64,000 bases of DNA from Nageia nagi (GCA_050084985.1 JBITNC010000001.1:125116001-125180000), one strand, 5' to 3'. Counted from the stretch's first letter, positions 40,601 through 55,600 are shown. Notes: a model not told the origin generated them from the sequence alone. Made by a program: numbers and translations.

Positions 40601-43600
40601 ACTTTGGGTTGCACTAAAACTAGATATATCCCATTTGGGATCATTACTACTTAAAATAATATTCTAAAAACTTACAAGTTTTCCCTTTTCGCAATTGTGA
40701 TATAATTTCAAGGAATTGAAGTGAGCTTGTTTCATTTGTGAATGAGTGTTACATTTTAATGCTATCTTGAGTATTTGAGGCATTTTATAAACCTTCTAGG
40801 TGGATAAAAGAATGCTTGCATATCTTTAGAAATATTTCAAAAAGTGTTTAAGTGTGATGTTTCATAGTTTGCACTTAGGATTAATATGTTCTGATGATGA
40901 CTTGTGTATGCCGTTTAACATAGGAACTTCACCCAATGATTGAGTCATACCCACGCCTTACCTCTTCTTTTCATTGCCTTAGCGCCAAGCTCCTCTTGTC
41001 ATGACATTCGTGTTATCGCCTTTCAAGCTGGAATTGGGGTGTGTGGAACTTCTACCTTACTTGCACAAGTTCAATCTCAAAAGGTCATATTAATCAGTGA
41101 AACATAGCCCTAGAGCCCCGCTCATATATCGTCTTTTCACAGTCTTTTTTATTTTCCTTTTTATTTTCTTTGTGTGGCTTTTGCAATAGAACTTTTTTTT
41201 ATTTTCCCCTTTTTTTTAGAAACAATTATACCTAGATTAGGGACCCTTCGAGTCCTTGATTAACAAAATTATATTTTGAGTTGGCAACAACTTTAAACAT
41301 CTCCACTATTTCATCTTAGTGAACACTTGCACACTCCATTTTCAAACCTTTGAGGTAGAAGTTCTCATAGTGGGTAGGGGTTACGCCCTACCAATCAGGT
41401 GTTGGAGTCTTTCCATGAGCCTTGTGACACCATTTGCTGATCCGCAAGGGTAGGAAAGAAAAAGCCCCCAACATAAATTGGTGCTAGAAGAAGGGCCTCA
41501 AACTATTTCTTCGTCCAGTAAAATTTTGTTTCTCTACTTATATTTCGCCAAGATAGGACCTAAAAAGCACTGTCTTATAACTTGAGGTCAACTAAAGATA
41601 AGGTTCAGCCAAAAGAAGAATCGTAGAGTTCTCTAGAGACCATTGAAGCCTATATTCCAAGTCTCGACAATACCTCCACTTCTACCTTATCTGACATATC
41701 AATCACTAGCCCTAGCTCATCGAAAAACTTGGTTCCTTTCTTGACTAACACACAACCAAGTGTTTAAAACCAAGCTATTGTGCAAATACAACCTTCGCTG
41801 CAACAACAACCACAATTGGGTCCTCAACCGCAAGCCAGAGCCAACCCGCAGCAAAGGAGAAGAATGGCCAATCCACCTCCTGCACCTCCTACTTGGTTGA
41901 AATCAAGTTCTATAAGTGTTCTTGGAGCTCAAAATGACATCCCAAAAGATTACCAGAAACACTTCCAAAAGTACAACCCTGATAGTCTCACGTCAGCGGT
42001 AGACCACATCCAGTCATACATTGATTCATTGACCAGACTCTACATTGAACATGAGGATGTGGCGTGCAGAATGTTTCCATCTACTCTAGAGGGTCATGCT
42101 TGAGATTGGTATCGCAGATTTACCTTGAGATCTATCACATCATGGACACAACTAGGAGAAGCATTCCTGCAAAGATTTCAAATACCGGTAGATTCAGATT
42201 TATTATATCACCAATTTGTAAATATTGAAATGTTCCCTCATGAACTAGTCAGAAATTTTAATGACAAATTCCACAATGCCTATGGGAAAGTAGTGCAACC
42301 ACATACAGCTTCCGATGCTACGAATGTACATAAGGACACTTGATCCCCTCACAACAGCCTTCGTTAGAAGAGAAGCAGGCATCACAACGCTAGAACAGGC
42401 TTATGCCTCTGCGACTACCATTGAAAGGCAGCTCACTCAAAACACCGAAGGGTAAAAGGCCACTATTCTTATGCATTTGTTGGGCAATTTGAGCCTAAAC
42501 GTTGCTATTGCTCCTCCACAACCCGTCGCTCTAAGTCCTGCCCAAACGTCATTGCGAAATATCCCCATGACCTCAAATGTAGTCCGGCCTAACCCTTTAG
42601 CCCTCACACACACCATGCATGCCCAATAATCCCACTTCGTCATCCAGTCCACTGAGCACCGACTTGATCACCCAACTCATCACTCACTTATCACAGCTGT
42701 CCCATCCCAACCTTGCACATAATCCTTCCGGGCAGGGAGAGCTCAACGTCTTAAAGCAATTTTTGGGTGTACCTTCAAAAGATGCAAAAGATCCCAAACC
42801 ACCCAAAAGGGACCAAGAGCTTGTTAAGAAAGAGCAAGAGCTCGCTAGGCGCGAAAGAGAGTTGGCTAAGAGGGAGAAGGATTAGAATGACTTTAAGACA
42901 CTTTTGTCCAAGATGGTTGAAAATAACAGAGGGCAGAACAATGCTGGGCTCAATCAATAGCCTGCGCCCAATAACGATCATCAGTGCAATCCCAACTTTC
43001 AAAGGGGAAATATACCTTGGAATATCGGTTCTAATAATGGCATGGGTACAATACCCAATCCAGTAGCAAGGGATCCAGGGCCCTCTCAAGTGAATAATGT
43101 TGACTTGACAGAAATTGTGTTGACCACCTCGTGTAGGATTCATAGCACTGCCCATTCAGAATCTACCTGTCTAGAGTTCACTTATGCCATTAATATGCTT
43201 CGTCATGAAAGAAACAATTGGGAACTCACCCAACCAGAATCCGAGTCTCCTAATACACATAGTGATGCTTTGATGTTTGAAGTTTATACCAGTACTAAAG
43301 ATGAAACACAAGATGAGGAGATACCCGAAACTCACCCAGTCGTCTCTCAACCTGTTTTTGCTACATGAGAATCCTAGGAGATTCGGCTATGCTTTCAGGA
43401 GAAGAGATCGAGAGCCATTGATTGAATCTAATCCTCCTAATGGTCTCTAGGTACCTTTGAACCAAGTCTCTTCAAATAATCCCCCTCGACCTGGGCCGGT
43501 AGCACAACCAAGCATTCTTCAGAGGCAACCGACGTCTAGTATTCCCAGGCCTCAACAGGCTTAACCATCACGGGGGAGTCCCCTTCATCACGGCCAACCG

Positions 43601-46600
43601 GGGAGTACTCGTAAGAAATAGACTCAAGCCAGGGAAGAGCTGCGGGAGAGCTCTTTTGATATCATTGAAACTCTAAAGCATACTAAAGTTAGTATGAACT
43701 TGATGGATTTATTGGAGTATGAAGAGCCTCGCGAACGGGTTATTAGTCATCTCAAGTCTAAGCAAACACAAAAGAAGGAATGGAGGAAAGTTTTAGAACG
43801 ACAAGTACAAATAACATCTCCATTGGTTGTTGAAGACCCCGCGGTTGCTCAAGTCCAAATGGCCTTGGAGAAAGCTAAGATACACACGCTAAGGAGAGCA
43901 ATTCCCCTTTGCTTGATCACATTGAGATTTGTTGGTAAAAACTTGCATATTGTATGCTGGACTTTGGCCCAAGAGCAAACATAATACCATGGGAAGTATG
44001 CAAGCCTTTGAACTTACCCATTGCAGAGAGTCCTGATGGTATCACTCAATTGGATGATACGCTTGTAAAAGTAGTGGGAATGATCCACAACTTACGCATC
44101 CAAATTGCATCCGAGCTAAGGATTGAAAGAGATATAGATGTACAAGTGGTTCAGATGCCACCCAAATACGGGATGTTGCTTAGCAGAGAATGGTCAAAGA
44201 TGTTGAATGGATTCTGGTCCACATGCTTCAAATATTTATGGCTAACATGGAGAGGCTTGTCGAATCAAATTAAGATATAAGGAGAGCCTTATCTCAGAGA
44301 CCTCATCATTGAATATAACAATATCAGTCAAGTAGCGGTGACGAAGCGAGATTTGGGCATTTGTTGCCTTGAAGTTAATAGACCTCCTCCTGATACTGAT
44401 TGGGGAAATATTGATCCCATCCAGACCAATGCATCCACTGCTAGTATCAGTGAAGAAGATTTACTTGATGAAATCATCCACTCCTGTGGGTTGTTTAATG
44501 CGACAATGATTCCTTTTGTTGTTCCTTTTCCTGACTTATGCTACGAGGTAGCCAAGCGATGTAAATATGATATGAGAGTTCTCTTAGACATTGAAGGGAA
44601 TGTGATCATGGACTTCTCTCCAGCAAGGAATGAAGCTGCTTTTGGTTGGAGAAGATATGGAGATGAGTATACTATAGCCCAGTCAAAGGAATTCCATGAT
44701 AGTACCACCAGATCGGGAGACTATATAAGACTTTGGCTTTATGAAGACTACCAAGGACTCCAAAGCCAGAGGCTGGTTAGTGCTCATAGGGAAGAATTCC
44801 TCCCTATAGTGTCCAAGTTAATTACTCTAATGTGGGTCACAGGCCAAGAAAATGATACTAAGTATAGGAAGGAGTTCACTGGATTCATTGCTATGATTAG
44901 CTCAGGGAGAGCTGTACGATGGAGTAGAGTGATCACTGATACCTTGCATCACCAGTTGGCCTACTTGGGCTCTTCCAAAAGGTTTTATAAGAACTACTAC
45001 TTAGTATATTTGTTATTACATGGAAAATTCAGATCCAAGGAACATGTACATGAAAGAAAGTTAGGTGAGAAAGGCATCTCTGTGTAGAACATGTACCACA
45101 AGTGGTGGTATAATAACAAGTTTAGGCACTACTATGAGAGGGAATGATTAGTGGGAGTATGCTATTTACAAAGAGATCAAAGGAGAATCGGTAGTCGAGG
45201 ATTTTTGATGCAACCATCCAAGCCATCATCGTAGATGCAGATTTCTATTTGCAGTATACTGATTACATGTACATCAGAGTCTATGGCTTTGAAGAGTAGC
45301 CTCTTGTCGTACCCAGATATGCTAGTGATAGGCTAGTCCTCATGGAGTTTGCTAGGCAGTTGTGGAGAAAGAAGGATGCAACGATTAACTTTCCCATTTC
45401 TATTGCAAGTTATGTTTTTCAGACTTGGGTTGAGGCCAAGAGCATGCTTAAGGAGCTGCAGCAGTACATTTTCTATAAGGAGGAAACAATGAGAAATTAT
45501 GATCCTAGAGGTGTCATTGCTCATTTCTACAACATTGTATTCCCAAAACCTATAATATACAAGCATAAATGTTTGGGGAATGTGGAAAAGTATAGGAATG
45601 TGCGAGAAGAGGAGAAGATCATGAAGATTGATGCTCTTTTGAGCAAGGATAAGGCTCCTCTCCAAGTAGAAAAGAGGACGTATCAAGGGCCCAGAGTTGT
45701 GAAAGAGAGGCCAAAAGAGGTCCCACTCAGGATCAAGACAACCCCTCTTGCCAGTGATGCAGCTCCACAAGTCAAGGAATCCTTGCTTCCCATTGGAAAA
45801 AGACAAGGACCTTTAGGGCAATATGCTTCAATGGGATCCAACAAATGTAATGTGGTGGCTGATGTAGCCAAGATAAGCCAACAGGTGGTTGATCTTAGGA
45901 ATGCAGGTTACTCAAATGCCCCTTTGAGTGTGTTGGAGCAAGCTTGTGCCAGTGATTCCCCTGTTAGAAAACCAACTCCACAAAGACCCTCTCGGCTTCC
46001 TGGAAGCAGAGAGAAGGTTCCCCGATTACAACCAAGTTCCAATTCTTCTAGTTCCTCATCCTCCTCTTCTTCAGATGAACAAGATACTGAAGAACTAGGC
46101 CACGATGAAGAAGGCTCGGAAGTTGAAGTGAGCCAAGAAGAAGAAGAGAGCTACGATGAAGAAGATGATGATGAGTACCCCGATCGAGAGAATGTAACTG
46201 TAGGTGTTTCTGCACTTGATGATACCGAGATTGATACTTTCTCAAATGATGATGATTTATTTATTGATGTAGAAACTTGTGATGAAGACGTCTAGATTGT
46301 TGGAGTGAGGTATGCCAAAGAAGTAGACGCTTCCAAGCCCTTTCCTGCATAACACAGAAGAAAATCACACCGATCTTCTCATAAGGCTCTAGTAAAGAGA
46401 ACCAGCCATTAGAGATCTCAGCCCCATAGGAAAGTGATATCTTTAGGGGGTGGTGGTGGAGATGAGGAAGATGAAGGTGAAACAAAAGAGTAGAAGAAGA
46501 AAAAGAAGGGGACCGAGCACCAGGGCAAGGAGGTTGCCCTTATTCAATCCACTTCGACTAAAGAGGTCAAGAAAGTGAATAAAAGCAGGATTTTAGTGCA

Positions 46601-49600
46601 AAGGCTTACTCCCAAACCACCCATTGAACATCCATAGCTTGACTTGGGCACCTGCTTGAGAGCCTAAGCATGAGCACGATTCACTATAAAGATGTTGATC
46701 CATATCTGAGGTCTAAGGACGAAGAGGAGGAGCTCTCTGATGGTGAGAAGAGTAGATACTTCTGTTTCTACTAGTAGGAAGGAGATCTCCATTAGCGATT
46801 ATTATTCCAAGGAGAAGTATCCCAAAGGACCTGAAGATTGTATGATAGAGACCTTCAAGATGCCTGCAAAGATAGGCCTGTCAGCAAGGAAGCATATAGT
46901 CACCCAAAATGCAGTTGTTATGGAGTAAGAAGGCTATGAGGCCAATTAGGAGGTGAGGAGATTGAAGATGGAACTTACAGTTAGTAGAAAAATCATAAAG
47001 GAGTTCCAAACTATAAGTATCACTCTTTTAGAACTCAAGAAACAAGCTTCATATCATGTGGGTCGGGAGTTGATGAAGGATTCCTTAAAAAAGGAGATGA
47101 TGGAGACCATTGAGAAGCTTGCTTCTCAAATCTATAGCATTATTGAGGAAGGAGTTGAGATAAGAGATTTGAAGTCCCAAATAACATACCTCCTCAAGAA
47201 GCTCGATGGCTATCTCCCTACCATCACCAACTTGTAGCGTACCTTTGCTGACAGAACTGAAAAATTGGTCTAGTACCATTAATTTATGTACCTACACGAT
47301 TGGTTGAAGCACACATTGGACAAGTACCACGTGGTGCTTAAAATGAGAATACCCTTGAGGAAGGAAGTAGAGGAGCAGATGTCTCATTGTGTACCTGTTG
47401 AAGTTCCATGGGGAAGATAGTAACGTGTGGAAAAAAGAGGCGATTTTGGTAGAGGCACAAAATCTCATTCAGGAGCATTTTGAGGTTGAAGATCTCAATT
47501 TGTTGAAGGCAGGCAAACCCATTCATCACGAGAGGCAAATGGTCATATGGAGATTTCAAATGCAAGCTACAACCAAATAGATCGAGGATTATTATAGGCA
47601 AAATAATAGCATCATGGGCATGGTTTCCAGAGGAGTACGGAAGACCTTGGCTTTCTTGGAAGAGACCATAGAGTCATACGGCCTCATCGATGAAGAGTGG
47701 AACTCCATAGGAGCTGGATCAAGTCAGGCCTAGATTTGATCCACTTGCAGATTCTGTCTGCAATTGTCTTTTCAATTGTTTAATGTATCTAGTTCCTAGT
47801 TTCAGACTTCATTTACTTGATTTGACTGGTGCAGCGATGAGTATTTGCTCCTGCTGGATCAAATTTGTCAGACTCATTTATGGATCTGATCGATGCAGGA
47901 ATGAGGTTTTGCTTCTGTCGGTTCAAATGTTAGACTTTTTCAGCATATCTGATTTCATTTTGCATAGAGTAGAGATAGATTAGACATTTTTGTGGCTGTC
48001 GCATTTATATTTTGTTAGTTTTAGATGCCATTTGCATAGTTATTTGTTATACAATCCGATTTTGCATTGGTATGTGTGTTGCATGTGAGCACACCATATC
48101 AGATTTGATGCCTTTAGGGCAACACCTCTAGTGGCCTATTTATACCCCACTCGGGCCATTTAGAAGGGGATTTGTTGCATGAAATTTTTTGCATATTGGT
48201 AATTGCATAGCAGACTTTTGCCATACTGATTTTGCATATTGTTGTTCAATCTTTGGCTTATTTTGAAATATTACATACTGAGAGTTTTGCAATCAAAAGA
48301 AAGGAATGCTCCTGTTCATGTCATTGAGTATCTTTATAAGTTGATTTTTTTTTTGGATGGTGCTCTAAAGAAATGCTATGAAATCTGTCATTCGTGGGAT
48401 CATGCATCTTATCTTGTAAGAGTTTCTTACTAGTTTGAATGATTTTTACTGCTTAAGTGCATTCTCTTTAAAAATTAAGAGTTCTAGGAGAAGAAAGTTG
48501 AATATCTTTTGAAGTGGTTTAAATTGTTCATTGCATGGTTTGCACATACATGAATGTATTTTGTGGTGTATAGCTTATCTCTATGTCATTCACCTAGAAT
48601 ATATGTATTCACATGTTGATCATTTCCCTTCATTCTCATTTCCACCCAGTCTTCCATCATAGACCCTACAACTTCTTGTCTCGTCTAGTGCCAACTTGAG
48701 CTTTGCTATTTGCTGCTAGGCTTGATAAGTGAATACATCTTTTTTAAGGAATTCGGAGATGACTTGCCAAGATACTTCATCATTGGTGACACTTTCATAA
48801 GCTCATTTTTACATTCTTTTGCACTTATCCTTGCATCTGTGATCTTTCCTTGCTTTCGTTCACACTCGTAGTCTTTCCTCTTTTGTGGAAAAAAACTTAG
48901 ATGGTGAGTCTCAATTGTATACGGTTCAATAGCATGCATCTCTATCCACTATTCTCGCGTCAATATTCCATGTGAGCGCTTAGGGTAACCAATCCTTTCA
49001 GGTGGAAACAAGTAATGTTGTTTCCTCCACATCTTATGCATGTTTTGGTGAGGAAAGAAAAGTATTTGTAGAAAAGGATTTATACTTAAACATTGGCATA
49101 AGGGATTTAGACCAGAGGTTGAAAACACTGATCTGAAAATAGGTTCCTTGGTAGAAAAGGATTTGTACTTAAACAGTGGCATAAGGGATTTAGACCAGAG
49201 GTTGAAAACATTGATCTGATCCCAACTTGGGTTAGCCTTCCAAACTTGCCAATAGAGTTTTGGAATGCAAGTATCATCGCTAGAATTGCAAATGGGATTG
49301 GTTCATTGGTTTGAATAGAGAAGGCAACTAGGTGTCAAAGTAGTATGATTGATGCTCGTGTTTGTGTCAATATGGACATAACTAAGGAACTAAGGAAGAG
49401 TATCTTTATTGATGAAGAAGATGGAGGGACTTGGGAGCAAGAAATAGTATATGAAAACCTTCCTATTCGCTATAATATGTGGAGGCAATTTGACTATTTT
49501 GCTAGGGCTGCCCATTAAAGAAGAAAGAATCAAAAAGAGATGAGAAGGCATGGAGACCTGTTCAAGGACATATCAATAAAATACATGATCGGTCTCAGGT

Positions 49601-52600
49601 ACAAAAACAATCATAGGAGCAAACTCAAAATACAAAAGGTCAAAAATTCGAAAGTAGAAACCCTTATAATGCATTAAGTATGTTCGAAGGCAATGATTCG
49701 GAAGAAGGGCAACTTGACAATAGTGAGGATGATTATGAAAAAGAGCGAAACTACAATGAACCGACATAAATGGAAATGGATGAAAACTCAGGAAAGATGG
49801 TTCCAAAAAGAAAAAGATAGAGGAATGAAGCAGGTCAGGGAGAAGGAACTCTACAAGGTACAAAATAGGAGAAAGAAGATAAGGAACTCTACAAGGTACA
49901 CAATAGGAGAAACAAGATATTTCATTAAGACAACATCACCAATATAAGAAGACGACAAATGTGGGTCAAAATCTTGTGGGAACATAAGAGGACATCAAAA
50001 TAAATTGCAAATAGCTTTCAGCATATGTTGGATGTGCATGGGCACCTTCTTGTCCCTAGCAATAGGTCTTAAGGATCAAATTAAACTTTTGTAGGGCTGT
50101 ATTTGAGCTACAATAAAGCTATGACTGGCATACTGTAAATTGGAGGTTTAGGCTAGTTTTTGGCTACCATCAGGTTATGGTTAGGTAGCATTAGTGAAAT
50201 ACTTCAATCCAATGGATACACAATGGTATGTCTTTGAACCAGGTTTTGGGATCCTATTAAAACCCACACTTTTTTGATAATAGAATTTATCCTTATTATA
50301 AAAAAAAATCCTATGTAGTTCACATTTAGCTCACTATGCATTGTTCAACACAATTTTCTTTACTCACTTATGTTCATCTTTAAGCCTCTTCCTACATAGC
50401 AACCCTTGCTACAGAACCATAAATTCGAAGTTGCACCTTGATCATTCTATTTAGCAAAATATAGTTGCCATATCTTCTGTCTACATGCTTCAGTAATTGC
50501 TTCCTTCAAAATCCTGTGGAAATTTATAAATAAAAATCTATTTGTAACAGCAATGAAAAAGCAAAAGGGGAAAGTGGAAAAATAGAAGTAGAACAATAGC
50601 TGAAAACTGAGAAAAAAGAAGATAAATATGTTGTAAGATACAACTAAAAAAGCATCAAATAGATTTGGTATTTGCAGTTTATAAATTGCACATTCCGAGC
50701 ACTTGGAATTGCCTTTTTGACCCCAGCAATATAATCAAATTTTTTAATGCACTGCTCAATGCATGTACACAAAATGGAGCCCAAAGATTATGTATGCATG
50801 TTTTCTGAATTATCACTTATGCTGAATTTCACTCGTGGTCAGAATCTATCACCAACTAGACTGCATTGGAGGATCATATCCTTTTTATTATAAAACTAGA
50901 AGCTGCGTAATTGTGTTTTTCAGAATGTCAATTAGCTCTTAAGAAAATATGACCCCATTTGACCTTTAAAAGTCATATTCATGAATTCTAGATGTCTAAT
51001 ATCTTTCCTTCTGTCCATAAAGCACCCTATCTTACCCATCTTTCTCAACTGCATCAACAGATTGATTTTGGAATCATGAGTAAGCTGTAAAAAAACTAAA
51101 AATCAATATACAATAGGTCCATTATATGTTTGCAAATCAATACACCAGAAAATGTGAGCACTCAATCAAGACATGCCTTGTTAAATAGAATCAAATGTGT
51201 TCAAGACTTTGAGTCCCATCTACGCACTTTGAACCACATTCATAGAAGAATATTTAACTGGACTTTCCTATTCGGATGTTTACAGGACAAAAAGCCTTAT
51301 ATTGGTGGTGGAAGCTCTTGCTTGATTTCTTTTCAAAACTCACTTGTCACCTCTAAGCTGCCCAGAAATAAAAGACATAAATTTTAGTAATGTCCATTAG
51401 TGATTAAAATAGGTAAATGGAACTTAAGAAATAAAAACAAGTGGGTGAAAATCGCTTTTTAAGACAAAAAGGAGGCTTTGAACTACAAGACAATTAGAGA
51501 AACTTATTAAGCTAAAGCATGATATAAAATATGTTTTAAAAGCACGTGAAAATTATTAATATAAATAGTACAAATGTTGTAAGTTGGGTCTAAACAATAC
51601 TGGAATGGTGAGTAATTGAAGACTCACAGTCAACATTGATCTTTCCAAAGGAATCAATGTAAGACCTGATCATGGTAATGGAAGAGCGGCTAGGGTTGAG
51701 TAGACCTGGGTGGACTTGGGAGGATGTGTTAAGTCCCCAAAATTGCTTTTCCAATCTCCCAAGAATATTGGGAGAGCACAAAATTTCATTCCAACCTCAA
51801 GATTTAAAATAAATATGCAAACAAAGGGGTTAAATGACCGATTTCTTTAATCATACGGAATATGAAGACAAATATCAAAGCCAACAGTAAGGTTCCTTGA
51901 TGTTTCTGAATTCAGTCTGATAAAATGTGAACTATAGATTCTTTGATCTTACTCCAATCATAATGCGAGAGTGAAATATGTTTTCCATGTTTCACATGCA
52001 ACAAACAACAAACAAGTGAGAAGACGGAACAAATAAAAATATTCTCTTTTATTTTTTTCAAAAATTCTGCTAAAGGCAATTGGAAAGACTTTGCTGAGAT
52101 CCTGTGCTCAAGATGCAGTACAGTTTGAAGATGCCTCAACTTGATTAGTAACACCTAGAATAACAATACAAAACAACTAAGATTAAGGGACCTGATCCTT
52201 TAAGATGTAGATGTAAAAATATTGAAATCAAACTGTGCATGAATCAGGAACAGAAATTGAGAAAATTATTATACTTGAAGTTTTAGGTTTTTTAGTTGGT
52301 GGATGGTCTGCAAGCTATAGCTGTACTGCTCCAGTCAATGACAGATGCACCTAGGTGAAGGTGGATGTACGGGTACCTATGCATGCCTGTCATGTGTGTG
52401 CAAGCCTAAAACAAATAGAATCAACAGAGATGTTGACTGTAACATCATGTTACACCCAACTGAAATACATAAAGCTGAATATGAAATAACTTACCAGAGG
52501 AACTTATTGTGTGATACAAAATAAGTAAAAGCAGATAACATCAGATTTTGTCAGGATAAAAGAATATGACAAAGAATAAAAAGACAGGCAGAGAAGCGAT

Positions 52601-55600
52601 ACCGCCCGTTCTCTTTAATCCTTGGCTTCTCCCAAGCTAGGGAAGCGCCTCTAGGTGAGGCCAGACACATGCCTACGGTGCTGATTAGTCTCTGAATATC
52701 TTAGAACAGTATATGTATGAGCTCTGTTGAAAACCGAACTTCATTTCTTCGTGAGAAAAGAAGACATGAAACAACGGAATATCAAAAGCGTGGATTTCCA
52801 TACCCTAAATGCAATAACAAACAATACAGTAAATATTTTTCAAAGGAAAACTGATGCAAAAATGACTGCATTTCATGTAAACAGAGAGCAGAGAATTGTG
52901 AAATATGATGTCTGTCAAGGGCCTGCTACTGAAATGCAACTAAACTGATGCAGGATCATTTCTGCAAGGCCATGATTGTCAGCATGATCTAGGTAAGATG
53001 CTCCAAGACTGTTGGAAGAGGGAGACAAAATTCTTAGACTTGTCTTAGAGATCCCTAAGCAGAGAAACAACCATACTTGAAACTGACGGTACTATGAAAT
53101 ATCACATCAATGGCTGGATAATTCTCTACCTTGTTAGTGATCCGGATGATGGGTCTCATGCTGGATATAGACACTCAAAGAGCTGAAGATTGGCTAGATT
53201 TTTACCTCCAATAGGATGTAGCTTGCAAAACCAACAATGTTGCGCAGGCTCAAAGGATTAGGATATGGCATTGATTTGATTTCCCTTGCATGAGAGCAAA
53301 GCCAAATAGGGCTTAAACTATTAAGACAACCAAAACCTAATAGACTATTGTAGTATCGTGGATGCTAAGTCCAGTCAGAGAAGCTAGTGTAACATGCACA
53401 TACAAACAGCTAATACAAATCAATATGATAATGGAACAAAAGATGTGATGATAAACCAAGCTCTCTATGTGCAAGAAATTGAGATTTGATAGCAAGAGAT
53501 TGAATCCCCCGTGTATGCACTATCATGCCTCTTTTACCAAAAGCCAATTGTTACTTGATATTGAATTATCCTCTGGTTTTGATTTTGATTGTTTGTTTTG
53601 GGAACTTTTCCTCACTGTTTGCTTAGTTATCTTAGTTAAGTTGCAATTTGTTTATTGAAGTGGTTCAATTGTCTAGAAAAATCAAGAACCATGAGAAACT
53701 TAGGAAAATTGCAAACGTGGCCTCTTGTGGGTTTGGATATGCTTTACTAGTTCTAACAAACATGTTGCAATGAGTGGGATTTCATAGATGTGCTTTTGTT
53801 GCCATTTGATTGGGGATCAATGACTCAAATGGCAATTGGGGGAAACATGAGCAGTTGCATGGCCAAAATCTCATTCAAAAGTAGGGTCCCATGGGAAAGA
53901 AATGGGCCTTGGAAGATTGGTGGGCCCTGTGGATTGGGAATTTCTCCAATGTATAATTCTTTACTCTTTGTGCAGTACATGTGATTTTAGTCTTTGATTT
54001 GTTGTAACATCCCCTTTTGAAGAAAATTAAGGAAATTTGGGATCCTTGGTACCCTTTTTGTAAATATTTTGTTTTGCATTAGTAGTAACTTGGGATAGAA
54101 AAATAATGGTCCATTGGACCCACATTGTGAGCCCCAAGGTGGGATGTTTCAGCATAGGATGAGTTGTTTTATTGTTATTTTTGTACTCGGAGATCCTAAA
54201 AACGGAATGTGGGAATCTCAAGACTTTGGCATGGTTGGACACCTATGACCCCAATGTTGGACTTGGGGAGCATCATTGCACTAGTACACCTACGCCACAC
54301 TTGGGGAAGATTCTAGACCCCCATGTGGCCCATGATGACATCTGCTTGGCATGAGGAGCCTCTAGAAGGCTAACGATGGGCATGCATGACACCTAGGTGC
54401 ACATCTAACCCCACGTTGGGCATTTGAGGGCCTCAAGGAGGCTAATGTTGGGCATGCATGACATCCAGGTGCACATCTAATCCTACATTGGGCATTTGAG
54501 GGCCTCTAGGATGCTAACATTGGGGAATGTTATACAAGGCATTGGAGCATCATTGTGAGGATAAGCTAATTTTGATATTAAAACTATTTCTTCTCTTCGG
54601 AGTTTCTAAAGACTTGGTGGCATTAAGCACCCTTGGGTTGTGTAGTTTAGGGAGAGATTAGGATGCTTGGAACACCTTCTATTCTGTGGTTGAGGTGATT
54701 GCTCATGCTGTGAGGTTGCCCTTCCTTGAGGCGTCCATAGTGGTCAACATCTTTGAATCCATCTGGTGGCATTTCAGAATTGCACTTGTTCTCTTCATCG
54801 AGAGCCAACCTATGAGGAAGCCCATCAGTGTGGCATCCATAGATCTGGTAGAGTGTAGTTGTTTTGCAACATATCTTTTGTAGTGATCAGATTTGCATAA
54901 GTGTGTGACCTAGTTGGTTCCTTGGAGTCCAATGTTGAGCCATTTGGGCCTGGTATTGCTTTGTACTCATCATTTCTCCATTAATTGAGCATCACCACAC
55001 TTGATTTCCCATTATTGTCTCATTTTAATGTGAATTTGGTGTAATATTGCTTCCTTGAGTGTGATGTCATGTTTCTTGGTCCATTAATGATGAATTTTGC
55101 ATGATATCTTGATGCCCTTATGTGTCGTTGTGCTTATTGGAGTGTTTATTGGCTAAGGGAGAGAGACGTTGTGGATTTGGCATATTTTATTGCATGTTTG
55201 ATGCCCTAGATCAGTTCATAGCATAGTTGGAAAAATCGGATCAGAATCGGATAAAATCGCCTAAAATTGGAATCGGCCAAGCAAACAATCCAATTTTTTT
55301 CAAATAAGTGTTTATTCGAATTTTTCCAACTTCGATTTTATTGAAAAAAAAATCGCGATTTTTTGCGAAGAAATCGGTATTGAATCGATCCACAATTTTT
55401 TGCCGATTTTTTTCCCCTTTTTTTGCCAATTTTATCCGATTTTTTAAGATTTAGCTAAAATCAAAGAAATTCTTTCATTTTTTCTCATGTCGATTTTTTG
55501 CCAATTTTATCCGGTTTTTCAAAAAACCCGAATCCTGCAGCCAAACGATTCCGATTTTTCTATGGTTTGTAGAATCTATAAGGCCATAATTTGATATTTG

